Program-made: the position numbers and the translations under genes
Assembly: GCA_028551475.1 (NCBI GenBank)
Contig: CM052354.1
Span: 22,653,258 to 22,717,257, forward strand
Source of the DNA: Casuarina equisetifolia
Lineage: Eukaryota; Streptophyta; Magnoliopsida; Fagales; Casuarinaceae
Length of the DNA stretch: 64,000 nt
Direction of reading: 5' to 3'
Notes under the pieces: generated by a model
Told to the model about the DNA's origin: nothing
The model's database searches: none
What the model saw: the letters and a program-made list of their open reading frames with translations, nothing else
Shown: one piece after another, positions 38,559 through 49,272 of the stretch
How positions within the stretch are numbered: position 1 is the stretch's first letter
Layout: every line of letters begins with the position of its first letter

Positions 38559-40228
38559 ATGAATACCCGGTACTTCTTTCCACCGGAGGCCTTGTGCAGC
38601 ACAGGCGGGGCGGTTTCATTTTCATCAAATCATCCGGCAACAGAAGGTGATGGAGCTGTTGGCAGTCGAAACAGGCCTTCCCGAGCTCTCCCTTCTTCGT
38701 TCATGGCGAGGATGGCGATGAGGATGTCTAGAGCAAGGTGGTTCACCTTCTTGAGACGAGTGTTCCACTACCAAAATGGTTCAAGATCTGACCTTGGCTC
38801 TAATCCTTTCAATTCAAGCACCTGGATGTTGCTGGAGTTAATAGCTTTGGTTGTCCAGATAGGCACCTCAACATTCACTCTAGCCATTTCCAAGACGGAG
38901 AAGCCTGTTTGGCCAATGAGAATATGGATCGTCGGTTATGACATCGGTTGTGTTCTTAGTCTGCTGTTACTCTATGGGCGCTACTGGCAACTTCATCTGA
39001 CCCAGGGAGATGGTTTCAGCCTTTCTGATATAGAACAGCAAAGGGGAGGCGAAGAATCCAGGTATAAGACAATTCCCTTCTACTCCTTTTGTCCAAAATC
39101 ATCCGTACCTTCAATTGGGCTAAATGCTAATGGTGGCAGCTTTGCCTTTGGGATTCATCACAAATTTGAGAGCTAGTCACGAAAATATCATTTAAATTGG
39201 TAGGATTATTTGGAAGTTATGCAAAGAACTTAGTTGCTACGAATCTTATATATTGGGCTAAATGCTAGATTTCATAATTTGACACAGTAGTCTGGTACTG
39301 TAACATCTGATTCACAAGATATTGAATATGTCTACTGACTTAGACAGCCTCTAGGTGCTCAGTATGATGGTAGCAATACATAAGCGGTAAAATCTGGTGA
39401 AAACATTGTATACTATTTGTTTTTACTGTTTTAATGCACATAAACAAGTGTTCACAAAATTTGTTAAAAATAGAGGTTTTCACCCCATCACTTAGATGGC
39501 TACCATAAAGTTTTTCATTACTCAATGCTTACAAGTATTGTAATGACTATGGTGGATGCAGGATCTCACATTTGATGAACAGATGCCGGACTTCACTTGA
39601 ACTGTTCTTTGCAATATGGTTTGTGATGGGCAATGTTTGGGTTTTCGACTCTCGCTTTGGGTCCTTCCCTCGAGCGCCAAAACTTCATGTGCTATGCGTC
39701 GCCCTGCTGGCTTGGAATGCTATCTGCTACTCTTTTCCATTCCTACTGTTTTTGCTTCTGTGCTGCTGTGTGCCATTGATTAGCAGCCTTGTGGGATACA
39801 ATATGAACGTGGGATCAACCGAGAAAGGTGCATCTGAAGATCAAATTTCCCAGCTTCCTAGCTGGAGATATAAAGAAGACAACAGAAAGTTATTGCTTGG
39901 CAATGACACTGATAGCAATCAGGACTCAACAAATGAAGATCCAGTAAGTCACATTTTAGCATACAGATAGTTAAACTTGCCTCTAATCAAGGATGAGAGG
40001 TCATTTAATGGGCCTTGCATCGACTAACCTTTAAAGTTTAGCTGATGAGGGTGTTCTGTTTTCTTGTATTGGGATTGACAGGAATGCTGCATTTGCCTAT
40101 CCAAGTATAAGGAGAAGGAAGAACTGAGAGAGCTGCCATGTTCCCATGTGTTTCACCTCAAGTGCGTGGATCAATGGCTCCAAATCATATCTTCCTGCCC
40201 TCTCTGTAAACAAGAACTGCAGAGGTAG
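38559..40228 (+). CDS. Membrane-anchored RING-H2 E3 ubiquitin ligase
   Basis: Three exons, 38559-39061, 39562-39943 and 40082-40228, giving 343 aa. The N-terminal 100 residues are Ser/Arg-rich and cytosolic. Four hydrophobic segments follow: MLLELIALVVQIGTSTFTLA, MRIWIVGYDIGCVLSLLLLY, SLELFFAIWFVMGNVWVF and the long LLFLLLCCCVPLISSLVGY block. The last exon encodes a complete RING-H2 domain with spacing C-x2-C-x14-C-x1-H-x2-H-x2-C-x10-C-x2-C (start ECCICLSKYKE, end SSCPLCKQEL). This architecture is that of plant RING E3 ligases of the At1g12760/At4g11680 group, located in endomembranes; target proteins are unknown. The ATG at 38559 is preferred over an upstream in-frame ATG at 38502 because the family begins near MNTRY. 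I recall the syntenic Arabidopsis gene as At5g55970. Confidence 0.9.
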
Positions 40229-42445
40229 ACAGCAAGATAACCACTTAGAAGCCGAAGTTTTTACTGGTCTTTGATTTCATCTTTATGTTCTGCAAATTTT
40301 CTCCTTATGGTGTGAAACGTATGTATCAACATGGTTACTCGAGTGAGTATTGCTTGTACAGTAGAGGTCACCAGTAGCCATGGATATACTAAAGTCTTTT
40401 GAGTATACACAGCTGGATAATTATAGAGGGCTCCCTGCTTCCTAAAGGTAGCAGAGTCTATTACTGCAACAGGATATGCCAAGACTTGTATATGATTCTT
40501 GATTTTCAAGTGTGGAAAAGGTACATTAAAATAATGAACCGATATAGTTTGAGTATAAGTTTTTATGTGCATACTTAGATACAGTATCTCTTGTCATTTT
40601 CTTCGGTTCCAATAAAGTAAAATGTAAATCATGCAGTAAGCAACATTCACAAATGAATACCGAAGATTTTTCATAATTTGGACAATCATTTTCAGACTAC
40701 GGAAGCAGCTATTGACTCTCTATTTGGGATTTTCTTATTTGATTTTTTTTTTCAAATCTCATATTTATAGAAAACTCAATTTAAATTTTAAATTTGATTT
40801 TACCCTTATCCCTATCAAACCCACCACAGATGCACAGGAAATCATTTTGATGAGGAAAAGAAAAACCTGCTTGGAGAATAAAAAGCAGGAAAGAATGTTT
40901 CATTGAAGATAGTGATATCCTCCCACTGAATTCACAGCACCACCCCAAGAGTCCAATACAGGGGACCAAAGTCAGTATCTGCTAAACGAGGACCTGATTA
41001 CTTTTTTCTTTTTTCTTCACTCTACTGAACACTGAGGGACCGTCGTTTTCTCTGCTTTTACATCGACTCCATTCTTTTCCCCTGGGAGTTGGTCAAACAT
41101 ACATGCATAGCCTACAAAATTCAGGCACATGTTAGTACCAAGGATGAGAAATAGTTTTGTTAGTTGGATTTTGTTGGAAGCTGCTGGTTGAAGATCGACA
41201 TGTACTCAATTCTTCTTGAAAATGGCCTCAGAACAGACAACTGCATTTTCAACACATTTGACTTTTCAAACATCAGCCTGAGGTTATACCTCATGTTCAT
41301 CTCACCAATCCTAGTAGCAGTAGTTGTACCAGTAGTGTGGAAATAGTAGTGGTCTAGATTCCATCAATTGGAGTCACTTATCAAGTCATTTCCTCCACAG
41401 TTGCCGCTACAATTATGCAGATGGCCTTAAAGAAAGTCTTTTGCAGCATATTTGTGAAACCCAGTTACCAAATGAACACAGCAAAACGACATATGGACCT
41501 TACAAACCATCTTAAGAAGTTCATTTTGCAAGACTTTGTTGAAAAGGTGTAAAGCATGTAATTAAACACATGTTTGTCAAATATTAGAATGTCTCTTATT
41601 GTTATAACTTACTTGAAATTCTTTATGTAAGATGAGTTGTTTCATTTTTTGCAAAACAGTTTTTAACCAAAAAAAGAAAACCAATCTTTCTAAAATGATA
41701 TTAAAATCTATTGTTCAAGTTAATAAAATTATATTGTGCCTTATGGATGTTCTAAGCTTAAGGTTTAAGTATAGAACGTATCTTGTGATATTATTGATTA
41801 AGCCCACCACTTCACTTCAAGATAATTATGAGAATAGATATTAGAAGCCATTCATTTCTTAAAATTTACTGTAGAATGTCTTTTATCTAGATTACAAATT
41901 TTGATCTAACAAGAGTTTAGAATAACTTAATCTTCTTTTTCAATCCGTATGTTAACCAAACAAATGTTTATCTTTGTTCAATCCAATTTACAAACAAAGG
42001 TGGAGACCCACAACGTGTAGCTCAAAGTTGGTAAGATTTGTCAATCAAACGAAATCAAAGGAAACAAAAATTTGCAACTTTGACTCCATCACGGATTGTT
42101 GTTCAATCCTCCATGCAATTTCGTTTCTTGTGCTTTACTTCTACCAAAAGTATGCTTTAATGGTGGGTAGAGTGTTAGCATAGCTTGGAAAACGACCTTT
42201 TGCACATCTCGTGTGGATAAAGAGGGTAGGTAAAGGCTACTATGTTGAACTTTGCACGCAGTCCTGCAACTATCTTGGTATCATCGCCGTTCACATTGAT
42301 TTTGTCTTGCCAAATCTCTGAAAAATCAAGCTAGTCAAACCCACTTGAACCAAAGCTACGCCGTTGGTCGTCGGTTACCGCCGTTACAAGCGTGGATGTC
42401 GAGCTGTTATTTGCCTCGTTCTCATGGTGTCGCTGTAATATCTTC
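40229..42445. other. Intergenic region left of the copia element
   Basis: AT-rich DNA with the RING gene 3' UTR at its left end and no recognisable gene. Near 42307-42348 a phrase (TTGCCAAATCTCTGAAAAATCAAGCT) recurs in diverged form right of the retrotransposon (48687 and 48871), which marks an older repeat that the copia element landed beside. Confidence 0.5.
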
Positions 42446-42679
42446 TGTTGGAGATAAGCATGTATATTTTCCAATATTGGGCCAATATTCCTTTCCATAT
42501 TATACGGTCCTCTTTAGGTATTATTTATGTAATTAGGAACGTGAATATTCTTTGTATTATTTCTTTATTTGGTCCGTTTCCTTATTATAAAAGGAACGTG
42601 TCTTGTACATCTTTTCTTAAGAAATTAATACACAACTTTCCCAAACTCCCATGTTTTCGTTCATCCTTAGTTTGTGACA
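42446..42679 (+). repeat. 5' LTR of copia element
   Basis: It matches the 3' LTR at 232 of 234 positions; the differences are A/C near the start (GATAAGC against GATACGC) and T/C near the end (CATGTTTT against CATGCTTT). It contains TATTATAAAAGG, a plausible promoter TATA element. Confidence 0.97.
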
Positions 42680-42692
42680 TGGTATCACGAGC
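42680..42692 (+). other. Primer-binding site
   Basis: TGGTATCACGAGC directly follows the 5' LTR. It resembles the initiator-Met tRNA site (TGGTATCAGAGC) with one inserted base. Confidence 0.75.
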
Positions 42693-42860
42693 CTAGGTTA
42701 TTTTTTGCTTCTGCCTTTCTTTTTCTTTCTCCGTTGATTGCTACTGCCTCTCCCCTGCTCTCCTTTTTTTTTGCTCTAACCTGCAAAAAAACATTAGCAC
42801 TCCGGTGTAGCAATCAGTACTCAACAATTTTTTTTTTTCAACCACAGCCCTTACCTCATT

Positions 42861-44288
42861 ATGCCGAAGTCCACCAAGCCCCTTACCTTCGATCCCGACG
42901 CTCCTGAGATCGAGGATATCACTGACCACGATGATATTCTCCTCTCCGGTGTCTCTGGGGTCTCTCTGGGCACCTCTACCAGCACCCTCTCGGCCTTTGC
43001 CCCTCCACCAGATATTCCCACCAATCCTCACTGGGCACCCTCTGTCAGTCAGCCCATTCCCTGGGCCCCTTATTACCTCCCTAGCATTGGGCCTTCTCTG
43101 ACTCCGCCTCTCCCTGGCCCTACCCATATCACCACCCCGTCCACTCTTCCCTCTGTTGGTCTCGGGCCTGACCCAGCCTCGGGGCCCAACATCTCTGGAC
43201 TGGGTTGGTCTCTCATGGGCCAAGCTCCTCTTTCGGGTCCCATCGATGGATCCGCTTTTTCGGGTCCAGGTAGCAATCCCTACCTGGCTCCCATTTTTTC
43301 CCATTTTCTGGGTTCCGCCGACAGTTCGGGTTCGGGTTCGGGCACCAAACCCTACCCGTTCCCCTACCCGTATGTCGTTCCCCATTCCGTCGCCGCCAGA
43401 AATCGCATCGAACCTGGAGATCCCCTCTACACCGCCATCTCCGACGGCCCAGAGCTTCGTTTGGTGGCTCAACATCTCACCGGCACCGACAGCTACCTCG
43501 TCTGGTCTCGCGAAATTTGTCGCGCCCTTCTCACGAAGGACAAAGACGGATTTCTGGACGGATCGGTGCCTCTCCCGGATGATTCCCGCCTTGCTCGACA
43601 GTGGCGGAAGTGCTCCCAATTGGTTCGCACCTGGATTGCGAACACGATCTCGCCGGATGTCGCCGCTGGGCTTCCATCGACCGAAGACGCTCAGATCTTA
43701 TGGGACCACCTCCGTAAGATGTATGGCCGCACAGATCGAGTGCCTTTTTTTCAGATCAATCGTTCTTTGATTGATCTTAAACAGGGGAATCTCTCTGTTT
43801 CGGTGATTTTTAATCGCTTCGCTGCCTTATGCAACGAACGTGATCAAGCCGAAGAGAAACTCGAAGCCCCCGATTCAACGTTGCGTCAATACCAGAAAAT
43901 CAAAGAAAATAATCAGGTTATTCATTTTTTATTGCTCCTCAATGAAACTTACAGTGGATTTCGCTCGCAGATCCTTGCTATGGAGCCTTCTCCTTCGTTG
44001 CGACGCCTTTTTCATCTCGCGCTCCAGGAAGAGAATCATCGACTGGCCTCCTCTGAATATCTCCGCGTCGGCGATTCGGTCATTCTGACCGCTCACGCTT
44101 CGGCTGCTCAGCGCGCTCTCACGTCTCAGGGGTCTGGGGGATGGAGCGTTCATTCGGCTTTCGGGACACATGAGACCGAACGCCTCCAACCCCTCCAACC
44201 TACTTACAGGACGGACGGCCACGATGCAAAGGGCGCATCGGACGGCTCTCCTATCTTTGACACCCTGATCTCATCTGAAGGCTTCTAG
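42861..44288 (+). pseudogene. copia gag region
   Basis: An open frame of 475 codons. The first 150 residues are Pro/Ser-rich. Then comes the copia Gag core (SYLVWSREICRALLTKDK, WDHLRKMYGRTDRV, FNRFAALCNERDQ, HFLLLLNETYSGFR). The frame stops at TAG (44286-44288), before the nucleocapsid zinc knuckle. The knuckle continues in the same frame beyond the stop (C-x2-C-x4-H-x4-C at about 44398-44441). Gag and pol of this group normally share one frame, so the stop is a lesion. Confidence 0.88.
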
Positions 44289-46270
44289 CGCGCGACCACT
44301 GCACCCGCGGTCAGCCAATCCAACGGTGGGCGTTTCTCTTCCAATTTACGCCGATCCAATGGCCCAAATGGCTCCCGCGGACGTCCAAATAATTTATATT
44401 GTGATTATTGCAAACACACTAATCATACTCGGGACCGGTGCTGGAAATTACATGGAAAACCCTCTGATAAAGATAAATTTGCAAGAAATGCGACCTCTAA
44501 TGCAATTTCTACTTCAGATGGGTCCAATTCTCTGCTTCAAAATTCCGAAGGGTCCAGTTCTATGCTCACAGATGGCCAACTTCAACAAATTATGCAAGCT
44601 TTCCACCAACATGGGACTCTTGACAAACTTGCCAGTTTTACAGGTACTTCCTTTTGTTTTTCCAGTTTTTTATCCTCGACTGCATGGATTATTGACTTAG
44701 GAGCCAGTGATCACATCATTTGCGACAAAAAATATTTTTCTAAAATTTATTCTCCTCATCCATCCATGTCTGTTCGCCTTCCAAATGGCAATATGACTTC
44801 CGTCACTGATATTGGTGATGTTCAACTTAGCCATTCTCTGACCCTCACAAATGTCCTTTTTGTTCCTGATTTTCATTTCAATCTCATTTCCGTTTCCAAA
44901 CTTTGCCACCACAATAATTGTCGTCTCATCCTTGATTCCAACTTGTGCTTTTTTCAGGCCCGTTCGACTGGCAAACTAATGAGCTTGGGTAGTGTCTGTC
45001 AAGGCCTTTATTTTTGGGTTCCAATTAGTTCTACTTTATTTCCTTGTAATCCTCCCATTGAGAACACCTTTTGTAATGCCAATTTTTGGAATAATAATAA
45101 TACTTTCCTTTTGCATCAACGGTTGGGTCATAGTGCCTCTTTTCCTCACCCCAAATGTCCTATTTGCCCCCTGGCTAAACCGTCCCACCAACCATTTCCT
45201 TCTAGCACATCCCGCGCTACTTCCCTTTTTTCTCTCATTCACCTTGACATTTGGGGTCCCTATCACACACCCCACCGTGATGGATCCCCTTTTTTTCTCA
45301 CCCTTGTAGATGATTTCTCCCGTGCTACTTGGGTTTTCCTCATGCAATCCAAAACACAAGTTTTATCTCATCTTACCCGTTTCTTCACCCTCATTGCCAC
45401 CCAATTCCACACTTCTGTCCAACTTGTTCGCACTGACAATGCCCGTGATTTTTTCAACCATGCTTGTTCCTCCTTTTTCTCCTCTCATGGCATCCTTCAT
45501 GAAAGCTCTTGCACTTACACCCCTTAACAAAATGGGGTTGTTGAGCGTAAACACCGTCACCTTCTCAAGGTTGCTCAAGCTCTCAAATATCAAGCCTCCA
45601 TTCCCGATCTTTTCTGGGGCGATTGTGTGATCACTGCTGCCTACCTAATCAATCGCATGCCGTCTCGGATACTCGCTGGTAAGACTCCTTTTGATCTTCT
45701 CTTTGGAAAGCCTCCTGACACGGCTCATCTTCGTGTCTTTGGTTGTCTCTATTTTGCTACCACTGTTGGCCCTCGGGACAAACTCAGTCCCCGTGCCACG
45801 CGTTGCATCTTTATGGGGTATCCCCCTTTACAGAAGGGCTATCGTGTCTACGATCCCTCCACTGGCAATTTCTTTATTAGCAGAGACGTTACCTTTCATG
45901 AGGATCTTTTTCCCTTTGCCTCTTCATCTCCTCCGGATGGCCCATCCGACTCCTTTTTCGGATCTCAGCCTTTCTTATTTGAGGATGATGTTTCGAGACC
46001 CTTGATCTTACCCCCTCCCGCCCCTCCCTGTTCCCACTCTCCCACACCTCCCACATGTCCTTCTCCTCCTCACCCTCCCCGTTCCTCTACCCCTGACCCT
46101 CCTGCTCCCTCCCCATCCCCTCCCACCACCCCTCCCACCCTATCCCCCGATTCCCCCATTTCCGATGATTCCTTAGCCATTGTTCCTTACCAGCCTCCTT
46201 TATCCCCACCTCCCTCCTCACCTCCTATTGTTCCCCGTCGCTCTGGTCGTCCCACCCCCCCCCCCTACTT
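44289..46270 (+). pseudogene. copia zinc knuckle, protease and integrase region
   Basis: It reads in the same frame as gag. After the CCHC knuckle, the protease active-site stretch reads IIDLGASDH (Asp codon 44694-44696) where family members have Asp-Ser/Thr-Gly-Ala. The integrase zinc finger has both histidines (HQRLGH) and both cysteines (CPIC), but the spacing is shorter than usual. The catalytic acidic residues are in HLDIWGPY, VRTDNA and GVVERK. A TAA (45525-45527) interrupts just before QNGVVERK. The region ends in a Pro-rich linker with a poly-C run, where the reading frame shifts. Confidence 0.85.
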
Positions 46271-47532
46271 GGACAAAGGACTACCTATGTTCCTCTATCG
46301 ATTCTACTAGCACTCATTACCCCCTTTCCCATTACCTCAGCCTTGATCGCCTCTCTCCTGCTCATCTCTGTTGCATTAGCCGCATCTCCGCAGACGTGGA
46401 ACCTTATTATTATCATCAGGCTGCTAAAGATCCCAAATGGCAACATGCCATGGTGGATGAACTTCGTGCTCTTGCTGATAATCGCACTTGGGATCTGGTC
46501 CCTCGGCCTTCTCATCGTCGACCTATTGGCTATAAATGGGTCTATAAGATCAAATATAAAGCCGATGGCTCTATTGAATGTTACAAGGCCCGTCTCGTGG
46601 CCAAAGGTTACACCCAACAAGAAGGTTTTGACTACCAGAATACTTTCTCTCCTGTCGCTAAAGAAGGCACTGTTCGTACCTTCCTAGCCATTGCTGCTGT
46701 TCGTGACTGGTCTCTCCATCAGATGGATGTCCACAATACCTTTCTTCATGGTGATTTGGATGAGGAAATTTATATGGAACTTCCTCCGGGATTGCGCAGA
46801 CAGGGGGAGTCTCAGGTTTGTCGTCTCCGCAAATCCCTTTATGGCCTTAAACAAGCCTCTCGGCAATGGTATGCCAAGTTTACCTCAGCACTCACATTTG
46901 CCCATTTTCACCAATCACGTCATGATTATGCCCTCTTTACATGGCAAAAAGGTACTTCCTCCATCTATTTATTGATTTATGTTGATGATATCCTGATCAT
47001 GGGCAATGACATCCCTGCCATTGAACGCTTCAAGCAGTTTTTACACTCCACCTTTCGTATTAAGGATTTGGGACCTCCCAAGTATTATCTAGGCATTGAA
47101 ATTGCCCGCTCTGAAAAAGGTATTTGTCTTAGCCAACGTAAGTTTGTTTTGGAGATCATCTCAGACGTTGGCCTATCTGGATGCAAACCTGCCGTTATTC
47201 CCTTTGAACAGAATTTGAACCTCACAACTCCTGAATATAATGTTGGCATTTCTCCACTAGATGTGGATCCTCCCTTTAAGGATCCTTCCAGCTATCAGAG
47301 ATTGGTTGGAAAATTTATTTATCTTACGATGACGCGACCTGATATCTGCTATGCTGTCCAGATTCTCAGTCAATTCATGCATCAACCCAAACAGTCTCAT
47401 ATGAATGCAACCTTGAAAGTTGTAAAATATTTGAAGGGATGTCCAGGTTTGAGAATTTTACTCTCTAGAAATTGCAACATGGAAATGACCGCATACTGTG
47501 ACACGGATTATGCCACTTGCCCTATGAGTTGA
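46271..47532 (+). pseudogene. copia reverse transcriptase region
   Basis: It is in a different frame from gag-integrase; the shift lies in or just after the poly-C run near 46255-46285. Recognisable are WDLVPRPSHRRPIGYKWVYK, ARLVAKGYTQQEGFDY, DVHNTFLHGDLDEEIYM, SLYGLKQASRQWY and the catalytic YVDD (46978-46989). It ends at TGA (47530-47532). Confidence 0.9.
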
Positions 47533-47976
47533 CGTTCGACTACTGGTTTTTGTGTCAAGCTTGGCAATTCTTTATTATCTTGGAAAACGAAGAAGCAAAG
47601 CACTGTTTCATTATCATCTGCTGAATCTGAATATCAAGCCATGGCTAAAACCACTTGTGAAGTTATTTGGTTAAGAGGTCTACTTCGTGACTTTGGAGTT
47701 CACCTGAAGGGACCCACTCTTCTATTCTGTGACAACGATGCCGCTCTTAAACTTGTAGCAAATCCTATGGTTCATGAAAGGACGAAACACATTGAAGTTG
47801 ATTGTCACTTTACACGAGATAAGATACAAGAAGGAGTCATCAGAACCAGAGAAATTCGAACCACAGAGCAACCCATTGATATTTTTACCAAAGCACTTTG
47901 TCAGAGACAACATGCATATCTACTGAGCAAGCTTGGTGTGTTTGATGTTTACAAACCACCTAAACCACCAGCTTGA
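47533..47976 (+). pseudogene. copia RNase H region
   Basis: It continues in the reverse-transcriptase frame after the TGA. Motifs are RSTTGFCVKLG, SWKTKKQSTVSLSSAESEYQ, FCDNDAALKLVANPM and HERTKHIEVDCHF, ending with a stop just before the polypurine tract. All normal copia RNase H landmarks are present. Confidence 0.9.
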
Positions 47977-47983
47977 GGGGGAG
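47975..47983 (+). other. Polypurine tract
   Basis: GAGGGGGAG immediately before the 3' LTR, the usual site for plus-strand priming; it overlaps the final stop codon of pol. Confidence 0.8.
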
Positions 47984-48217
47984 TGTTGGAGATACGCATG
48001 TATATTTTCCAATATTGGGCCAATATTCCTTTCCATATTATACGGTCCTCTTTAGGTATTATTTATGTAATTAGGAACGTGAATATTCTTTGTATTATTT
48101 CTTTATTTGGTCCGTTTCCTTATTATAAAAGGAACGTGTCTTGTACATCTTTTCTTAAGAAATTAATACACAACTTTCCCAAACTCCCATGCTTTCGTTC
48201 ATCCTTAGTTTGTGACA
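47984..48217 (+). repeat. 3' LTR of copia element
   Basis: Same length as the 5' LTR with two substitutions; followed by the TCTTC target duplication. Confidence 0.97.
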
Positions 48218-49272
48218 TCTTCTATCCTCAACTTGTAAATCAAGTCTTGCAACCACATATATATTATCTAAATATTAGTTGAAAATCATTTTAAGAATGA
48301 AAAACTCTTTAATTTTTAAATTAGAATTAGATATTCTCATATAGTATTATTTTTTTCCTTTAACTCGCATGTGTAGTTTCAAATTCTTAACTTAATGATC
48401 AGTGACTCTTTTTAATTTAGAGCTAGTGGACTTTGTAGTTATAGTGTTAAGTTTGAATATAATTTTTTTTACACTATTAAATAAATATTTTTGTAAAAAA
48501 TATTTCTCAATACTCAAAATAAGAAAACATATAAAAAATAAGATAGCATAAGTCTCACACTAATTAAATCTTAATTGAAAATCTTCTCTTAAGAAAAAAA
48601 GACTTTATACTCTTGAGTCATTTTTGGGTAAATTGATCTTTTTAACAATCAATTTTCCTTTATAGTTCATCAAATCAATGCTATATTGCCAAATCTATGA
48701 AAAACCAAGCTATTTAAACTAATTTGGAGTTGCAACAAAAGGCTATAACTTCGACCGACGATTTTTTTATAAGGAAGAAAAATTTTTTTACTAGTTAATA
48801 TTTGGATAGAATGGGACTCTGACAAAAAAGATTCTTTTCCAGTTCGCATTGATGATGAATTGCCAAATATCTAAAAATTAAAGCTTAGTCAAACCCATTT
48901 ATAGCGGCAACAGAAGTGAAGCTGTTCTTCGCCGCAATATCGACGCCGTCCGTTGAGTTAGCGGGCTGGGATGGCTGTTGGCCGTTAACTGTTACTTGCT
49001 CCTCCTCTTGGTCCTGATTGGTGGACTACATAACTAAATGCCCACGGTTTAAACGAAAATAACACTCATGCCCCTCCTCTTGTATTTGGAAATGGCATCT
49101 TTGTAAATTTGAGAAATTTCGAGTCAATTTTCCTAGTGGTCGTACAAGCACCAACTTTTAGCAGCGCATTCGACAGCACGGCGCAATAAAACCTCTGCCA
49201 CCACTCGCTTTCCATTGCAAAGTGCAGAGCGTTTTCTTAGTCTCAGTGCGAGAGACTCTGAAGATAGAAAGA
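48218..49272. other. Intergenic region and FPS promoter
   Basis: AT-rich on the left with two diverged copies of the repeat phrase seen at 42307. The right 350 bp has higher GC and must contain the FPS promoter and leader. No gene or clear TATA box was found. Confidence 0.5.

Larger units (their letters stand above)
42446..48217 (+). mobile_element. Complete Ty1-copia LTR retrotransposon, 5772 bp
   Basis: Two 234-bp LTRs bound the element, each starting TGTTGGAGATA and ending TTTGTGACA. It is flanked by a perfect target duplication TCTTC (42441-42445 and 48218-48222). A primer-binding site and a polypurine tract follow and precede the LTRs. The internal region encodes Gag, protease, integrase, reverse transcriptase and RNase H in that order, which is the copia order. 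The coding frame is broken at four places, so the copy cannot encode its own polyprotein. Lineage within copia was not determined. Confidence 0.96.

Noticed and set aside
42741..43619. 292-aa antisense frame over the copia gag
   Set aside because: It is the reverse strand of the Pro/Ser-rich Gag coding region; low-stop composition explains it.
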